A stretch of DNA of 64,000 nucleotides from Candidatus Methylomicrobium oryzae (GTDB lineage Bacteria; Pseudomonadota; Gammaproteobacteria; Methylococcales; Methylomonadaceae): assembly GCF_016745425.1 (NCBI RefSeq), contig NZ_JAERVK010000017.1, positions 46,201-110,200 of the forward strand, written 5' to 3'. Shown piece after piece: positions 8,551 to 18,690 of this stretch. Position 1 is the first letter of the stretch. Every line of letters begins with the position of its first letter. The notes under the pieces were generated by a model, which ran no database searches, was not told where the DNA came from, and saw only the letters and a list, made by a program, of their open reading frames with translations. The position numbers and the translations under genes were made by a program.

Positions 8551-8787
8551 ATGAAAACCATGAATATCTTTGCAGCAGGTATCGTCAGCTTGGCCTTATT
8601 GGCAGGCTGCCAAAAGTCTGAAGAAAAAGCTAAGGAAAGCGCCGCTCCGGCGGCTGCTCCGAGCGCTCCTGCTCCAGCTCCGGAAGCAGCTCCCGCTCCG
8701 ACAGCGGAGCCCGCCCCAGCCCCAGCCCCAGCTCCGGAAGCGGCTCCTGCTCCTGCTCCGCAAGCAGCGCCAGAGCCGGCTAAATAA
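8551..8787 (+). CDS. Small Ala/Pro-rich lipoprotein
   Basis: The protein has 78 residues. It has a classical lipoprotein signal with lipobox LLAGC, and the acylated cysteine is Cys20. After a short KSEEKAKE stretch, the rest (about residues 30-78) is built almost only of Ala, Pro and Glu in PAPAPEAAPAP-type repeats. That is an extended, probably unfolded tether projecting from the membrane. It has its own strong terminator immediately downstream, so it is a stand-alone transcription unit. No enzymatic domain is present. It could be an envelope spacer or structural lipoprotein. Confidence 0.7.
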   Translation: MKTMNIFAAGIVSLALLAGCQKSEEKAKESAAPAAAPSAPAPAPEAAPAPTAEPAPAPAPAPEAAPAPAPQAAPEPAK

Positions 8788-8814
8788 TAACGATCACCTC
8801 TGATTTCGGAGAAG

Positions 8815-8852
8815 TGCCGGGCCAAATTTTCCGTTGGTTCGGCATTTTTTTT
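8815..8852 (+). terminator. Rho-independent terminator of the small lipoprotein gene
   Basis: An 11-bp stem TGCCGGGCCAA/TTGGTTCGGCA (with two G-U pairs) encloses an 8-nt loop and is followed by eight T residues at 8845-8852. Confidence 0.85.
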
Positions 8853-9423
8853 GCCTTATTATTTTCCGCTGTCTTCTAATATGACCGGCAATTTTCCAAT
8901 TACATCTATACAGCGATCCACTTCCTCCAGGCGCAGGTTGCCTTGGAAACGTTTTTTTGCGGGCATTGAGGCTCGGTGAAAACATGATTTTTAAGTCCGT
9001 ATTTCCGTATATTAACTTATTACAGTGCTTATCAGTCGACCAAGTGCCTCTCCCCTTAAATAAACGGTGATCGTTACGAAGAACGAGTGTGGCTTCGCCG
9101 AAAATGAATGCCATACGAGTGAATGAAGCGTTGCTTACGAATAGGTATAGGTTTATATTTACGGGGCTGACTGACTTCGTTCAAGGATTCGTACTTAAAT
9201 GAGAGGGCGTTTCGGCATAATCCTCGATTTAACGAGATAAGAGGACCAAACTGTAGCGAGCGAATCCATTAGCAGCCATTGTCCGGGGCTTTTCGTCCGT
9301 TATAAATGAATCCTGATGGGGATTTTTGTAAATTGGGCGGAACGGGGCCCGACAACCGGCAAATTCCGTCGGAATGAGGTTTTACCCTGACAAAAATGAT
9401 TAGAATAAAATTAGGAGGAACAT
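8853..9423. other. Long intergenic region before the peroxidase gene, no gene seen
   Basis: About 570 bp contain no convincing frame, tRNA or terminator. Short open frames on either strand lack ribosome sites and recognisable composition. An AGGAGG Shine-Dalgarno sits just before the peroxidase ATG, and the AT-rich stretch around 9390-9415 is where a promoter would be expected. Confidence 0.4.
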
Positions 9424-10434
9424 ATGTTTAAATTTCGTGCGCTGGCGACGGCGTTGGCATTGGCGAGTTCTGTTTCAGCGGCATGGGCGCTCGAAGCATT
9501 GCCGACCGAAGCTCCCGCGCCTGCCGACAACCCGACTACGGAAGCCAAGGTCGAGCTGGGCAAGATGCTCTATCATGATCCGCGTTTGTCATCGACCGGC
9601 ACTGTGGCTTGCGCCTCTTGCCATAACACGATGCAAGGCGGCGAAGACAACCGGCCCAATTCGATGGGCGTGAACGGCCAGACCGGCGGACGCAGCGCGC
9701 CTACCGTCTGGAATTCCGCCTTCAACAAAGTGCAATTCTGGGATGGACGGGCGGAAAGTCTGGAAGCGCAGGCGGCAGGTCCGGTCACCAATCCGATCGA
9801 AATGGGCATGAAGAGCTGGGATGACGTGGTAGCCCGATTGAAAACGATCAACGGTTATGAGGAAGCGTTTGCGGCAGCGTTCCCCGGCGGCGAAATTTCC
9901 AAGGACACGGCGACCAAAGCGATTGCCGCTTACGAAAGAACGCTGATCACTCCGAACAGCGCTTATGACAAATATGCCAACGGCGATCAATCGGCCTTGA
10001 CCGAGCAGCAGTTACGCGGCCTGAACAAAGCGGCCGAACTCGGCTGCACCAGTTGCCACAGCGGACCTGCCTTCAATGGCGGCGGCTCGTTCCAGAAGTT
10101 CCCTTTGCATGAAAACGGCTATTTCGAGGCGCAGTATCATTTCATGAAGGACAAGGGCGTCGCCGAAGTATCGAAAAATCCGGCCGACGAACATTTGTTC
10201 AAAGTGCCCACCTTGCGCAACGTAGCCTTGACCGCGCCTTATTTCCATAACGGTTCGGTCACAACGCTGGACCAGGCGGTCAAGATCATGGCTAAATTGC
10301 AGTTGGACAAGGATCTGCCGAAGCAAGACATCGACGACATCGTGGCTTTCCTGAATGCGCTGACCGGCGAGTTCCCGAAACAAACGATGCCGCGTCTGCC
10401 GGGCACTTCCAATAAAACGTTTAATTACGATTAA
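9424..10434 (+). CDS. Di-heme cytochrome c peroxidase (CcpA/MauG superfamily)
   Basis: The protein has 336 residues. A Sec signal peptide ends near residue 22, so it is periplasmic. Two CXXCH heme-binding motifs are present: CASCH at 63-67 (peroxidatic N-terminal heme) and CTSCH at 208-212 (electron-transfer heme). The hydrogen-peroxide peroxidase signatures SAPTVWNSAF and FWDGRAESLEAQA lie between them, with FKVPTLRNVALTAPYFHNG in the C-terminal half. The length matches bacterial CcpA (about 320-350). It would reduce peroxide using a small c-type cytochrome or cupredoxin. It is monocistronic with a good Shine-Dalgarno and a downstream terminator. A MauG-like oxidase is less likely because no partner genes are present. 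Confidence 0.92.
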   Translation: MFKFRALATALALASSVSAAWALEALPTEAPAPADNPTTEAKVELGKMLYHDPRLSSTGTVACASCHNTMQGGEDNRPNSMGVNGQTGGRSAPTVWNSAFNKVQFWDGRAESLEAQAAGPVTNPIEMGMKSWDDVVARLKTINGYEEAFAAAFPGGEISKDTATKAIAAYERTLITPNSAYDKYANGDQSALTEQQLRGLNKAAELGCTSCHSGPAFNGGGSFQKFPLHENGYFEAQYHFMKDKGVAEVSKNPADEHLFKVPTLRNVALTAPYFHNGSVTTLDQAVKIMAKLQLDKDLPKQDIDDIVAFLNALTGEFPKQTMPRLPGTSNKTFNYD

Positions 10435-10446
10435 TCGCCTACATTG

Positions 10447-10483
10447 AAGCCGGGACGGGGTGTTCATGCTCCGCCCCGGCTTT
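10447..10483 (+). terminator. Terminator after the cytochrome c peroxidase gene
   Basis: The stem AAGCCGGGACGG/CCGCCCCGGCTT (one mismatch) has a 12-nt loop and is followed by a short TTT run at 10481-10483. Confidence 0.6.
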
Positions 10484-10602
10484 CCCCTGGATCCGCTCCA
10501 GATCGTTCTCTCTAAATTGTTTTTTCCTCTCCCTGCAGCTCTCGAATGGAACGCAAGATTAGGCGTAATAACAGAGGTTAAGCCTCGCCGTTTTGGATGA
10601 TT

Positions 10603-11883
10603 TTATTTGTTGTTTTGAATCCGGTAGATCGACAGGGCGGTAATGCGGGCGTCGATTTCTTTTGAAATCTTTTGATATTCCGGACTGTTGATCGCTCCGA
10701 AACGTTTCCTGAATTCTTCCGCGCTCATTTTTTCCGGCAGATCTCGCGGATCCGGCATGAATTCGCTGTAGCTTCGGATCGTAGACATCGCTTTTTGAAT
10801 TTTCCGGGCATTTTCAGGTGTCGAGGTCGCGATTTCGCCGAAGCGGGTGCCGGCCTTGTCGGCAGCCAGATCGATGAAGCTGAAACCGCTGCCGCCGTCC
10901 GCGTCGCTCAATTCCTTTTGTTCGCCCATGACTTTTGCAAGCTTGCCGTTGACCGAGGCTGTCAATGCAGCTGCGCCGATGAAATGCTGGGCCAGATCGA
11001 TACGCTTGTACATAAACGCGGAGTATTGAGGTTTTTCGGCTGTTTTGAGGTCGGTAGCGTCGAGCAGCTTGGGAATCTGGTGCTTGTTCACATAATCGTT
11101 TACGGCAAAAATCACCAGACGGTTTTCCTCGATCGCACTTTCCGGCGTTGAACGATTGAAAGCCAGTTGGAACATCGGCTGCAGCAGTTCGGCAAGCGAC
11201 AGCCGCCATTCGGGGTCGTGATTTGCGACGATTTCGGCCAATTTTGTTTTATAGAGGGCCTGTTCCGGGTTAGCGCTGCTGTCAGCGAGAAAGTTTCTCG
11301 CCTGCCGCAGTGTCTCAGCGCTTGAAAAATAAGTGATCGAAACCTTCTCATCGTTGATCTCGACAGCTTCGATCGGGTGAGTCGCTAACAAATAATATTC
11401 GCGCAGCGAACTGTTCTGGATGACCCGTTCGATCACCCAGGCGGCGAATCTGGCGGGAAGCAGCAGCTTGCCGACCTTGAATTTGGTGATACCGGGCAAT
11501 TCGCCGATCGAATCGTTGCCAAGCCGGAAGCTGACATTCAGGAATTTGCCGAGGGGATTGTCCGGCAGGGTGGCGGTCACGTTGAAGCGCAGCTTGTGGT
11601 CTTTCAGTTGAATATGGACCGCACTTTTCCAGTACCGATTCAGCAGGTAATTGGCGGCCAGATTCAGATCGCTTTCGGTTAATTCGATGGTATCGAGCTC
11701 GTCCGGTTTGACTTGCGCACCTTCGTGCAGAATCTTTTTCGCGCGCGCAATGTCGTTATGGGTCAGCTCCCAGCCGAGTCCGATCACGTCGGGTTTATTG
11801 CCGACGCCGAACAGCACGATCGCCACGCACAACGCCAGGACCGTGAAGAGGCTATAAACGGCCAGGCGCAGTATGAGCTTCAT
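10603..11883 (-). CDS. Membrane-anchored protein of unknown function
   Basis: The protein has 426 residues. One N-terminal transmembrane helix (about 5-27) anchors a large soluble domain that probably faces the periplasm. There is no cysteine cluster and no catalytic motif that I recognise. The C-terminal half is helical and charged (KIQKAMSTIRSYSEFMPDPRD). It lies six bases downstream of the ppx gene on the same strand, so the two are very probably co-transcribed. It may be a conserved hypothetical of gammaproteobacteria. The function is unknown. Confidence 0.7.
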   Translation of the reverse strand: MKLILRLAVYSLFTVLALCVAIVLFGVGNKPDVIGLGWELTHNDIARAKKILHEGAQVKPDELDTIELTESDLNLAANYLLNRYWKSAVHIQLKDHKLRFNVTATLPDNPLGKFLNVSFRLGNDSIGELPGITKFKVGKLLLPARFAAWVIERVIQNSSLREYYLLATHPIEAVEINDEKVSITYFSSAETLRQARNFLADSSANPEQALYKTKLAEIVANHDPEWRLSLAELLQPMFQLAFNRSTPESAIEENRLVIFAVNDYVNKHQIPKLLDATDLKTAEKPQYSAFMYKRIDLAQHFIGAAALTASVNGKLAKVMGEQKELSDADGGSGFSFIDLAADKAGTRFGEIATSTPENARKIQKAMSTIRSYSEFMPDPRDLPEKMSAEEFRKRFGAINSPEYQKISKEIDARITALSIYRIQNNK

Positions 11884-11889
11884 GAGGCT

Positions 11890-13389
11890 TCAGGAAAAAT
11901 CCAGTTTGAAACCGCTCTGTTTCAGAAAATCGGCTTCCTGCATCAGATCGGCATGCGTTAATGGGGATTCGTTCAGCCAGTTTTTCGGAAAGGTCAGCCG
12001 GATTTTGGTCTTTTCGATCGCAATCTCGAATTCCGGCAGGTCTGCATCGAAGCGGTTGCGGCGCAGCAGGACCGCAAGCCGCAAAATGATGCTCAGGTAA
12101 GGCGCCAGATCTTTCCAAGGGGCCGGCAGGGCGGCGAATAAGGAGCGGACGAACTTGCGCCGGTGCGTTCTGACCAGGATGGCCAACAGAATTTGATCCT
12201 GCCTTGAGAATCCGGCCAGATCGCCGTTCTCGATGATGTAGGCGCTGTGTTTGTGATAGCCGCTGTGTGCGATGTCGCGGCCGATTTCGTGCAAATCGGC
12301 GGCCCAGTTCAGGAATTGGGTAATCGTATCGTTGTCGATCGGATTCTTTTCATTGCTCAATTGCGGCAGCATATAAGCGATCGTTTGCTTGATACGCGCC
12401 GCGTGGGGCTTGTCGGTGTGGAAGCGTTCGGCCCAATTTTCCACGGTGGCGGAACGAATATCCTGATCGAATATTCGTCCCATCAGGTCCTGGATCAGTC
12501 CTTCCCGCAAGGCGCCCTCGGAGACAACCATTTGATTGATTCCGAGGATTTTGAAAGTCGCATACACGATGGCGACGCCGCCCGGAAAAACCGGCAGGCG
12601 GTTAGGGTTCAGGTCGGGCAGCTTCAAGTCGTTGATGTGGCCGCAGTGTCCGATATGCGCGACCAATTGCTCCAACCCTTCCAGGGTAATGCCGTCATGG
12701 CTCCAGTTTTTCAGTTTCAGCACTTTGTCGATCGCACGCAATGTTCCCGAGGCGCCGATCGCCTTGTCCCATTTGTTCCGGCGGAATGTCTGCTGAAACG
12801 GTTCCAGTTGCTGCTCGGCGAACAACACCGCTTGGCCAAAGGCGCTTTTGGAGAGTTTTCCGTTTTTGAAGAATTGATCGCTGAGCGTTACGCAGCCCAT
12901 GTGCAAGCTTTCTTTTTCGCAGGGAGAATCGCCTGTTCCAAGGATATACTCGGTGCTGCCGCCGCCGATATCCATCACCAGTCGGGTGTCGCCGTCGCTT
13001 CCCAGGCTGTAGGAAACCCCCAAATAGATCAGGCGGGCTTCTTCGATTCCGGAAATGATGTCGATCGGGTGGTTGAGCGCCTTTTCCGCTTTGCTCAGGA
13101 ACTCCTGTGCATTATTCGCAATCCGCAACGTATTCGTGCCGACCGCGCGCACGCTGCCGGGCGGAAAATGACGTACCCGTTGGCCGAACCGTTCGAGGCA
13201 GGCGAGCGCTCGGGCTTGGGTTTCGGCATCGATCTCATCGTTTTTGTCCAAACCGGAGGCCAATCTGACCATTTCGCGTATCCGGTCCTGAATTTGCAGT
13301 TTGCCGTCTTTGAGAGTGCAGACGATCATATGAAAGCTGTTGGAGCCGAGATCGACGGCGGCAACGACTTCGGGTAATTTTTTTGGCAC
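11890..13389 (-). CDS. ppx: Exopolyphosphatase / pppGpp pyrophosphatase family protein
   Basis: The protein has 499 residues, matching Ppx/GppA (about 500). It has an ASKHA-fold N-terminus with the phosphate-1 motif VAAVDLGSNSFHMIV. The second phosphate motif DIGGGSTEYILG is near residue 144. The C-terminal HD-like helical domain (about 310-499) includes NWAADLHEIGRDIAHSGYHKHSAYII. The enzyme removes terminal phosphate from inorganic polyphosphate and/or converts pppGpp to ppGpp. Sequence alone does not separate Ppx from GppA. It is followed at once by an unknown membrane-anchored protein and is divergent from an ABC transporter. Confidence 0.92.
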   Translation of the reverse strand: MPKKLPEVVAAVDLGSNSFHMIVCTLKDGKLQIQDRIREMVRLASGLDKNDEIDAETQARALACLERFGQRVRHFPPGSVRAVGTNTLRIANNAQEFLSKAEKALNHPIDIISGIEEARLIYLGVSYSLGSDGDTRLVMDIGGGSTEYILGTGDSPCEKESLHMGCVTLSDQFFKNGKLSKSAFGQAVLFAEQQLEPFQQTFRRNKWDKAIGASGTLRAIDKVLKLKNWSHDGITLEGLEQLVAHIGHCGHINDLKLPDLNPNRLPVFPGGVAIVYATFKILGINQMVVSEGALREGLIQDLMGRIFDQDIRSATVENWAERFHTDKPHAARIKQTIAYMLPQLSNEKNPIDNDTITQFLNWAADLHEIGRDIAHSGYHKHSAYIIENGDLAGFSRQDQILLAILVRTHRRKFVRSLFAALPAPWKDLAPYLSIILRLAVLLRRNRFDADLPEFEIAIEKTKIRLTFPKNWLNESPLTHADLMQEADFLKQSGFKLDFS

Positions 13390-13529
13390 GGTTGATCCGG
13401 TTAAGGCAACAGAATGGTTTTAATTCTGATAAAATTGGACGGTTTTTTGCTTGTGGTTTTGTTCGGTTGAAATTGTTCCACCGCTTAATTTAACTGATTT
13501 GAAGGATTTCGTTAAGTAAATAGTTTCTT

Positions 13530-14459
13530 ATGAATGCATTATCTCTACGCAATCTTCGGAAAACCTACAGCAACGGGTTCGAGGCCCTGAAAGGCATTGA
13601 TCTGGACGTCGAAGCGGGCGATTTTTTTGCGCTGCTGGGGCCGAACGGCGCAGGCAAGTCCACCGCAATCGGGATCATCTGTTCGCTGGTTAATGCAAGC
13701 AGCGGAACGGTGACGGTCTTCGGGCACGATTTGCGGAGGGAGAGGGACAAGGCGAAAAACTGCATCGGCGTGGTGCCTCAGGAAATCAATTTCAACCAGT
13801 TCGAAACGGTCAGCAGCATTCTGCTCAATCAGGCCGGTTATTACGGGGTGCCGCGCAAACTGGCGCTGCAGCGATCGGAAAAATGCCTGACGCAGATGGA
13901 GCTTTGGGACATGCGCAATACCGTATCGCGGCGTCTCTCCGGCGGCATGAAGCGTCGGGTGATGATCGCGCGGGCGATGATGCATGAGCCGAAACTGCTG
14001 ATTCTGGACGAGCCGACAGCCGGCGTCGATATCGAGATTCGCCGTTCGATGTGGAAACTGATGCGTGAGGTCAACGGGCAGGGCACGACGATCATATTGA
14101 CCACCCACTATCTGGAGGAGGCAGAAAGCCTGTGCCGGAACATTGCAATCATCGATCAGGGCCGAATTGTCGAACATTCCGACATGAAGAGTCTTTTAGC
14201 GCGCCTGAACATCGATCATTTTCTGCTCGACCTGGCCGATCCGGTCGCAGCGGCGCCCGTAATCGAGGGGGTGCATATCGAGCGGGCTTCCGATCGGGTT
14301 CTGGATGTCAGCGTGCCGAAAACGTTCGGGCTTAACCAGTTGTTCAGCCGGTTGAGCGAGCAGGGGATCAAGGTGATCAGTCTGAGGAACAAATCCAACC
14401 GTCTGGAGCAGCTGTTTCTGGACCTGATCGACGCGAAAGCGTCGGGAGCAGCCCGATGA
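13530..14459 (+). CDS. ABC transporter ATP-binding protein (YadG-type)
   Basis: The protein has 309 residues. Walker A is GPNGAGKST (38-46), the ABC signature is LSGGMKRR (about 137-144) and Walker B is LLILDEPT, followed by an H-loop (TTHYLEEAE). A C-terminal extension beyond residue 215 is typical of ABC-2 exporters of the DRA/YadG class. The TGA overlaps the ATG of the permease by 4 bp. Substrates of this family include drugs, lipids and polysaccharides; nothing here fixes which. Confidence 0.92.
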   Translation: MNALSLRNLRKTYSNGFEALKGIDLDVEAGDFFALLGPNGAGKSTAIGIICSLVNASSGTVTVFGHDLRRERDKAKNCIGVVPQEINFNQFETVSSILLNQAGYYGVPRKLALQRSEKCLTQMELWDMRNTVSRRLSGGMKRRVMIARAMMHEPKLLILDEPTAGVDIEIRRSMWKLMREVNGQGTTIILTTHYLEEAESLCRNIAIIDQGRIVEHSDMKSLLARLNIDHFLLDLADPVAAAPVIEGVHIERASDRVLDVSVPKTFGLNQLFSRLSEQGIKVISLRNKSNRLEQLFLDLIDAKASGAAR

Positions 14460-15220
14460 ATTCCGGCATTGCTTTTCGTACGATTGCCGTTAAGGAAATC
14501 CACCGGTTTTTCCGGATCTGGCCGCAGACGCTGCTGCCGCCGGCAATCACCACCGCCCTGTATTTCCTGATTTTCGGCAAATTGATCGGCGGCAGGATCG
14601 GCTCGGTGGGCGGGGCGAGCTATATCGACTACATCGTGCCGGGCATTATCCTGATGTCGGTAATCAGCCATTCGTACTCGAACGTGGTATCGTCCTTTTA
14701 TTCGACCAAATTTCAACGCCATATCGAAGAACTCCTGGTTGCGCCGGTACCGAACTGGGTGATTCTGGGCGGCTATGTGACCGGGGGGATCGTGCGCGGA
14801 TTGGCGGTCGGCGGCGTGGTCGCGCTGATTTCGCTGATATTTGCGCCAGTCAGTGTCCATCATGCGGGGATCTGTCTCTCGATCGTGCTATTGACCGCGA
14901 CACTGTTTTCGCTGGCCGGATTTATCAATGCGGTGTTTGCGGAAAGCTTCGACGATATCTCGATCATCCCGAATTTCATCCTGACGCCGCTCAGTTATCT
15001 CGGGGGCGTGTTTTTTTCGGTCGACATGCTGTCCGGCCACTGGCAAACGATCGCGATGGGGAATCCGATTCTTTACATGGTCAATGCCTTCCGTTACGGA
15101 ATGATCGGAGCAACCGATATCGATGTCGCCCTGGCATTCGGAATTACCGGAGGGTTTGTCATCCTGCTGACTTTATTCAGCCTTTATCTGCTGCACAAAG
15201 GGGTGGGCATCAAAAATTGA
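14456..15220 (+). CDS. ABC-2 type permease (YadH-type)
   Basis: The protein has 254 residues with six hydrophobic segments, and the ABC-2 membrane family signature lies around PNFILTPLSYLGGVFFSVDML. It is translationally coupled to the ATPase gene by an ATGA overlap. Together they form a homodimeric half-transporter pair for export across the inner membrane. No periplasmic partner is encoded nearby. Confidence 0.9.
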   Translation: MNSGIAFRTIAVKEIHRFFRIWPQTLLPPAITTALYFLIFGKLIGGRIGSVGGASYIDYIVPGIILMSVISHSYSNVVSSFYSTKFQRHIEELLVAPVPNWVILGGYVTGGIVRGLAVGGVVALISLIFAPVSVHHAGICLSIVLLTATLFSLAGFINAVFAESFDDISIIPNFILTPLSYLGGVFFSVDMLSGHWQTIAMGNPILYMVNAFRYGMIGATDIDVALAFGITGGFVILLTLFSLYLLHKGVGIKN

Positions 15221-15380
15221 CGGCCGGGCCGTTGGATGAAATCGCGGAGATGAGCAGTTCACTGTTTCACGCGCAGCTGCGGTTAATTTAGGGATTTGCT
15301 CATCTTTAATTTGTTTAGAGGCAGGGTTTTAGGGATAATGCAGTCCAAATGACTACAGTTTTTGATATGGGTAAGGCTTT

Positions 15381-15608
15381 ATGGCGGAACTGATGAGCAG
15401 CGGTGTCGAATTGATGATTGTCGGCATGGGTATCGTCTTTTTATTTTTAGCATTATTGGTCGTAGCGATCAATACGATGTCTTCGCTGATCCAGCGTTTT
15501 TTTCCCGAGCCGCCTAAAGCCGCCAAAACCGTCAAAATCGAAACGGATCAAGCGACCGTCGCGGCAATTACGGCAGCCGTGCACCAATACCGAAGCAAAA
15601 ACAGGTGA
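15381..15608 (+). CDS. oadG: Oxaloacetate decarboxylase gamma subunit (OadG)
   Basis: The protein has 75 residues. It has one transmembrane helix (about 11-34, MIVGMGIVFLFLALLVVAIN) and a short hydrophilic C-terminus. The MGIVFLFL(A)LLV core is the OadG signature. This subunit anchors the biotin-carrying alpha subunit to the beta sodium pump and binds zinc in characterised enzymes. It is the first gene of an oadGAB operon, and its size and position agree with known operons. Confidence 0.88.
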   Translation: MAELMSSGVELMIVGMGIVFLFLALLVVAINTMSSLIQRFFPEPPKAAKTVKIETDQATVAAITAAVHQYRSKNR

Positions 15609-15694
15609 AACGAAGCCCATTTGCTCAATCATTTGCTGATGGCCCGTTGAGGCCATGAAACCAACTTTTTAAGGATTTTGGAGAAAATTTAAGA

Positions 15695-17476
15695 ATGGCG
15701 AAAGAGAAGATCAAGCCTTTGGCGATCACAGAAGTCGCGTTGCGTGATGCGCACCAGTCGATTTTTGCGACCCGGATGCGTATCGAAGACATGCTGCCGA
15801 TTTGCGAAAAACTTGATCAGGTAGGCTATTGGTCGATCGAGTCCTGGGGCGGGGCGACTTTCGACGCCTGCATCCGGTACCTCGGTGAAGACCCGTGGGA
15901 AAGATTGCGTTTATTGAAGGCCGCGATGCCGAAAACCCGCCAGCAAATGCTGCTGCGCGGGCAGAACTTGCTCGGTTACCGGCACTTCGCCGATGACGTG
16001 GTCGACAAATTCATCGAACGCAGCGCAGTCAACGGGATCGATGTATTCCGGATTTTCGACGCGATGAACGACATGCGCAATATCGAACACGCGGTCAAGG
16101 CGGTACTTAGAACCGATGCCCACGCCCAGGGTACCATCTCTTACACGACCAGTCCCGTGCATACCCCGGATTCATGGGTCGATCTCGGCAAGCAGATCGA
16201 AGATATGGGCGCCCACTCGATTTGCATCAAGGATATGGCCGGGCTCTTGAAGCCTTATGAAGCGTTCGAACTGGTTTCGCGCCTGAAAAAGAGCACCTCG
16301 CTGCCGATCCATCTGCATTGCCATGCAACGACCGGATTGAGCATTCCGAGCTTGGTCAAGGCAGCCGAAGCGGGCGTCGATATGGTCGATACGGCTATTT
16401 CGCCGCTCAGCATGACCTACAGCCACAGCCCGACCGAAACGATCGTGGCAAGTCTCGAAGGAACCGATCGGGAAACCGGTCTGGACTTGGCCAAGCTCGA
16501 AGAAATCGCCGAGTACTTCCGGGGGATCCGCAAAAAATACGCGCAGTTTGAAGGCAGTTTGAAAGGTGTCGATAGCCGTATTCTGATCGCGCAGGTGCCC
16601 GGCGGCATGCTGACCAACATGGAAAACCAGTTGAAAGAACAGGGGGCTGCCGATAAATTCGATGAAGTGATGCACGAAATTCCGCGTGTGCGCGAAGATT
16701 TGGGCTTCATTCCGCTGGTCACCCCGACTTCGCAGATTGTCGGTACGCAGGCGGTGCTCAACGTCATCAGCGGCGAACGCTATAAAACGATTACTAAGGA
16801 AACGGCCGGCCTTCTGAAAGGCGAATACGGAGAGACTCCGGCGCCGGTTAACAAACAACTGCAGGAACGTGTGCTCGAAGGCGGGGCGCCGATTACCTGC
16901 CGGCCGGCCGATCTGATTGCCCCGGAAATGGACAAGTTGGTCGCCGAATTAAAGGAAAAGGCCAGGAAAGAAGGCATTAAGCTGGCACAAAATGTCGAAG
17001 AGGACGTTTTGATCAATGCGATGTTCAACCAGGTCGGTTGGAAGTTTCTGGTTAACCGCGGCAATCCTTCCGCATTTGAAGCTCCACCGGCCGGTGAAAC
17101 GGCTGGAGCGCCCGTAAAAGCGCAGGGACAGGCTACGCAGGCGGTCGAGTCTTATGTGGTCAATGTCGATGGCCGAAACTTCAATGTGGTCGTGGGGCCG
17201 GGCGGGGCAGGCCTGACGATCGAGCCTGCCGCCCAGCCGATCGTGGTCCCGCAGCCGGGCACCGGCGGTGCGGTCATCGAAGCGCCGATGGCCGGCAATA
17301 TTTTGAAGATTCTGGTCGAGCCAGGCAGTGTGGTAGCGGCCGGCGAGGTGGTTGTGATCATGGAAGCGATGAAGATGGAGACCGAAGTGCGCTCCAAATT
17401 CGCAGGCGTCGTCAGCGCCGTCCACGTCAAGGAAGGCGGAGGCGTAGCAGGCGGCGATGCCCTGATTACTTTATAA
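15695..17476 (+). CDS. oadA: Oxaloacetate decarboxylase alpha subunit, biotin-containing
   Basis: The protein has 593 residues. The N-terminal HMGL-like carboxyltransferase domain opens with [19 protein letters not shown] and contains the metal-site motif HLHCHAT. A central PYC/OADA conserved region follows (about 310-450), then an Ala/Pro/Gly-rich linker. The C-terminal biotinyl domain carries EAMKMETEV, where Lys560 is the biotinylation site. It transfers the carboxyl group of oxaloacetate to biotin for decarboxylation by the beta subunit. Pyruvate carboxylase subunit B is similar, but the neighbouring OadG and OadB settle the assignment. Confidence 0.95.
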   Translation: MAKEKIKPLAITEVALRDAHQSIFATRMRIEDMLPICEKLDQVGYWSIESWGGATFDACIRYLGEDPWERLRLLKAAMPKTRQQMLLRGQNLLGYRHFADDVVDKFIERSAVNGIDVFRIFDAMNDMRNIEHAVKAVLRTDAHAQGTISYTTSPVHTPDSWVDLGKQIEDMGAHSICIKDMAGLLKPYEAFELVSRLKKSTSLPIHLHCHATTGLSIPSLVKAAEAGVDMVDTAISPLSMTYSHSPTETIVASLEGTDRETGLDLAKLEEIAEYFRGIRKKYAQFEGSLKGVDSRILIAQVPGGMLTNMENQLKEQGAADKFDEVMHEIPRVREDLGFIPLVTPTSQIVGTQAVLNVISGERYKTITKETAGLLKGEYGETPAPVNKQLQERVLEGGAPITCRPADLIAPEMDKLVAELKEKARKEGIKLAQNVEEDVLINAMFNQVGWKFLVNRGNPSAFEAPPAGETAGAPVKAQGQATQAVESYVVNVDGRNFNVVVGPGGAGLTIEPAAQPIVVPQPGTGGAVIEAPMAGNILKILVEPGSVVAAGEVVVIMEAMKMETEVRSKFAGVVSAVHVKEGGGVAGGDALITL

Positions 17477-17562
17477 GGCTATTGGCTATACCGCACAAGG
17501 GGAGTATTTTGCCGCGGGCAAAAGGACAGTTGCAGTAACATCATCTCATTTCACGATCATCC

Positions 17563-18690
17563 ATGGAAAACGTAATTTCACTTTGGCAGAGCACCGGCCT
17601 TTACAATATGAGCAGCGGCCAGGCTTTCATGATGCTGGTCGGCTTCGTGCTATTGTATCTGGCGATCAAAAAAGGATTCGAGCCTTTGCTGCTCTTGCCG
17701 ATCGGCTTCGGCGCGGTGCTTAGCAATATTCCGGTTGCCGGTATCTCGGAGGAGGGCGGGCTGCTTTACTATCTCTACTTCGGCATTAAAGCCGGCATCT
17801 TTCCTTTGTTGATTTTCATGGGCGTCGGCGCGATGACCGATTTCGGGCCGATGATCGCGAATCCGAAAACCCTGCTGCTCGGCGCCGCCGCACAGTTGGG
17901 CATCTTCGCGTCTTTGCTGGGCGCCTTGGCGCTGAACGTCGTGCCGGGGCTCGAGTTCTCGCTCCGGGATGCGGCTGCGATCGGGATCATCGGCGGCGCC
18001 GACGGACCCACCGCAATTTATGTCGCTTCCCGGCTCGCACCCGACTTGCTCGGGGCGATCGCGGTCGCCGCCTATTCCTATATGGCGCTGGTGCCGCTGA
18101 TTCAGCCGCCGATCATGCGTGCGCTGACGACCGAGGAAGAACGTAAAATCGAGATGCAGCAATTGCGCGCCGTCAGTAAAACCGAAAAAATCGTGTTTCC
18201 GCTGATGTTATTGACGCTTTGTATTCTGGTGCTTCCTTCCGCTGCGCCGTTGGTCGGCATGTTTGCGTTGGGCAATTTGATGAATGCATGCGGCGTGGTC
18301 GAGCGCTTGAGCCAGACCGCGCAGAATGAGCTGATCAATATTGTCACGATCTTTTTGGGTCTGTCGGTCGGATCGAAGCTCAGCGCGGAAGCTTTCCTGC
18401 AATATAAAACGCTCGGCATTCTGGCGCTGGGGGCGGCCGCGTTCGCGATCGGTACAGCCGGCGGCGTGATTATGGCGAAGATCATGAACCGGTTCAGCAG
18501 CACCCAGATCAATCCATTGATCGGGGCTGCCGGAGTTTCCGCAGTACCGATGGCCGCCCGCGTTGCGAATAAATTGGGCCTCGAAAGCAATCCCCACAAT
18601 TTCCTGCTGATGCATGCGATGGGACCGAACGTAGCCGGCGTAATCGGTTCGGCGGTGGCGGCGGGTGTGTTGTTGAGCCTGGTCAAATAA
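17563..18690 (+). CDS. oadB: Oxaloacetate decarboxylase beta subunit (sodium pump)
   Basis: The protein has 375 residues and is highly hydrophobic, with about nine to eleven membrane segments. The diagnostic OadB motif [13 protein letters not shown] (about residues 144-156) contains the aspartate implicated in sodium transport. [21 protein letters not shown] and [20 protein letters not shown] lie near the C-terminus. It decarboxylates carboxybiotin and couples this to sodium export. In this organism it could link C4-acid metabolism to a sodium gradient, in line with the malate-handling genes upstream. Confidence 0.95.
   Translation: MENVISLWQSTGLYNMSSGQAFMMLVGFVLLYLAIKKGFEPLLLLPIGFGAVLSNIPVAGISEEGGLLYYLYFGIKAGIFPLLIFMGVGAMTDFGPMIANPKTLLLGAAAQLGIFASLLGALALNVVPGLEFSLRDAAAIGIIGGADGPTAIYVASRLAPDLLGAIAVAAYSYMALVPLIQPPIMRALTTEEERKIEMQQLRAVSKTEKIVFPLMLLTLCILVLPSAAPLVGMFALGNLMNACGVVERLSQTAQNELINIVTIFLGLSVGSKLSAEAFLQYKTLGILALGAAAFAIGTAGGVIMAKIMNRFSSTQINPLIGAAGVSAVPMAARVANKLGLESNPHNFLLMHAMGPNVAGVIGSAVAAGVLLSLVK

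Noticed and set aside
8794..9114. 106-codon minus-strand frame in the gap after the small lipoprotein
   Set aside because: It overlaps the terminator, has no ribosome site and no recognisable domain.
12247..13377. 376-codon frame antisense to ppx
   Set aside because: It has no start context, and the Ppx/GppA motifs lie on the other strand.
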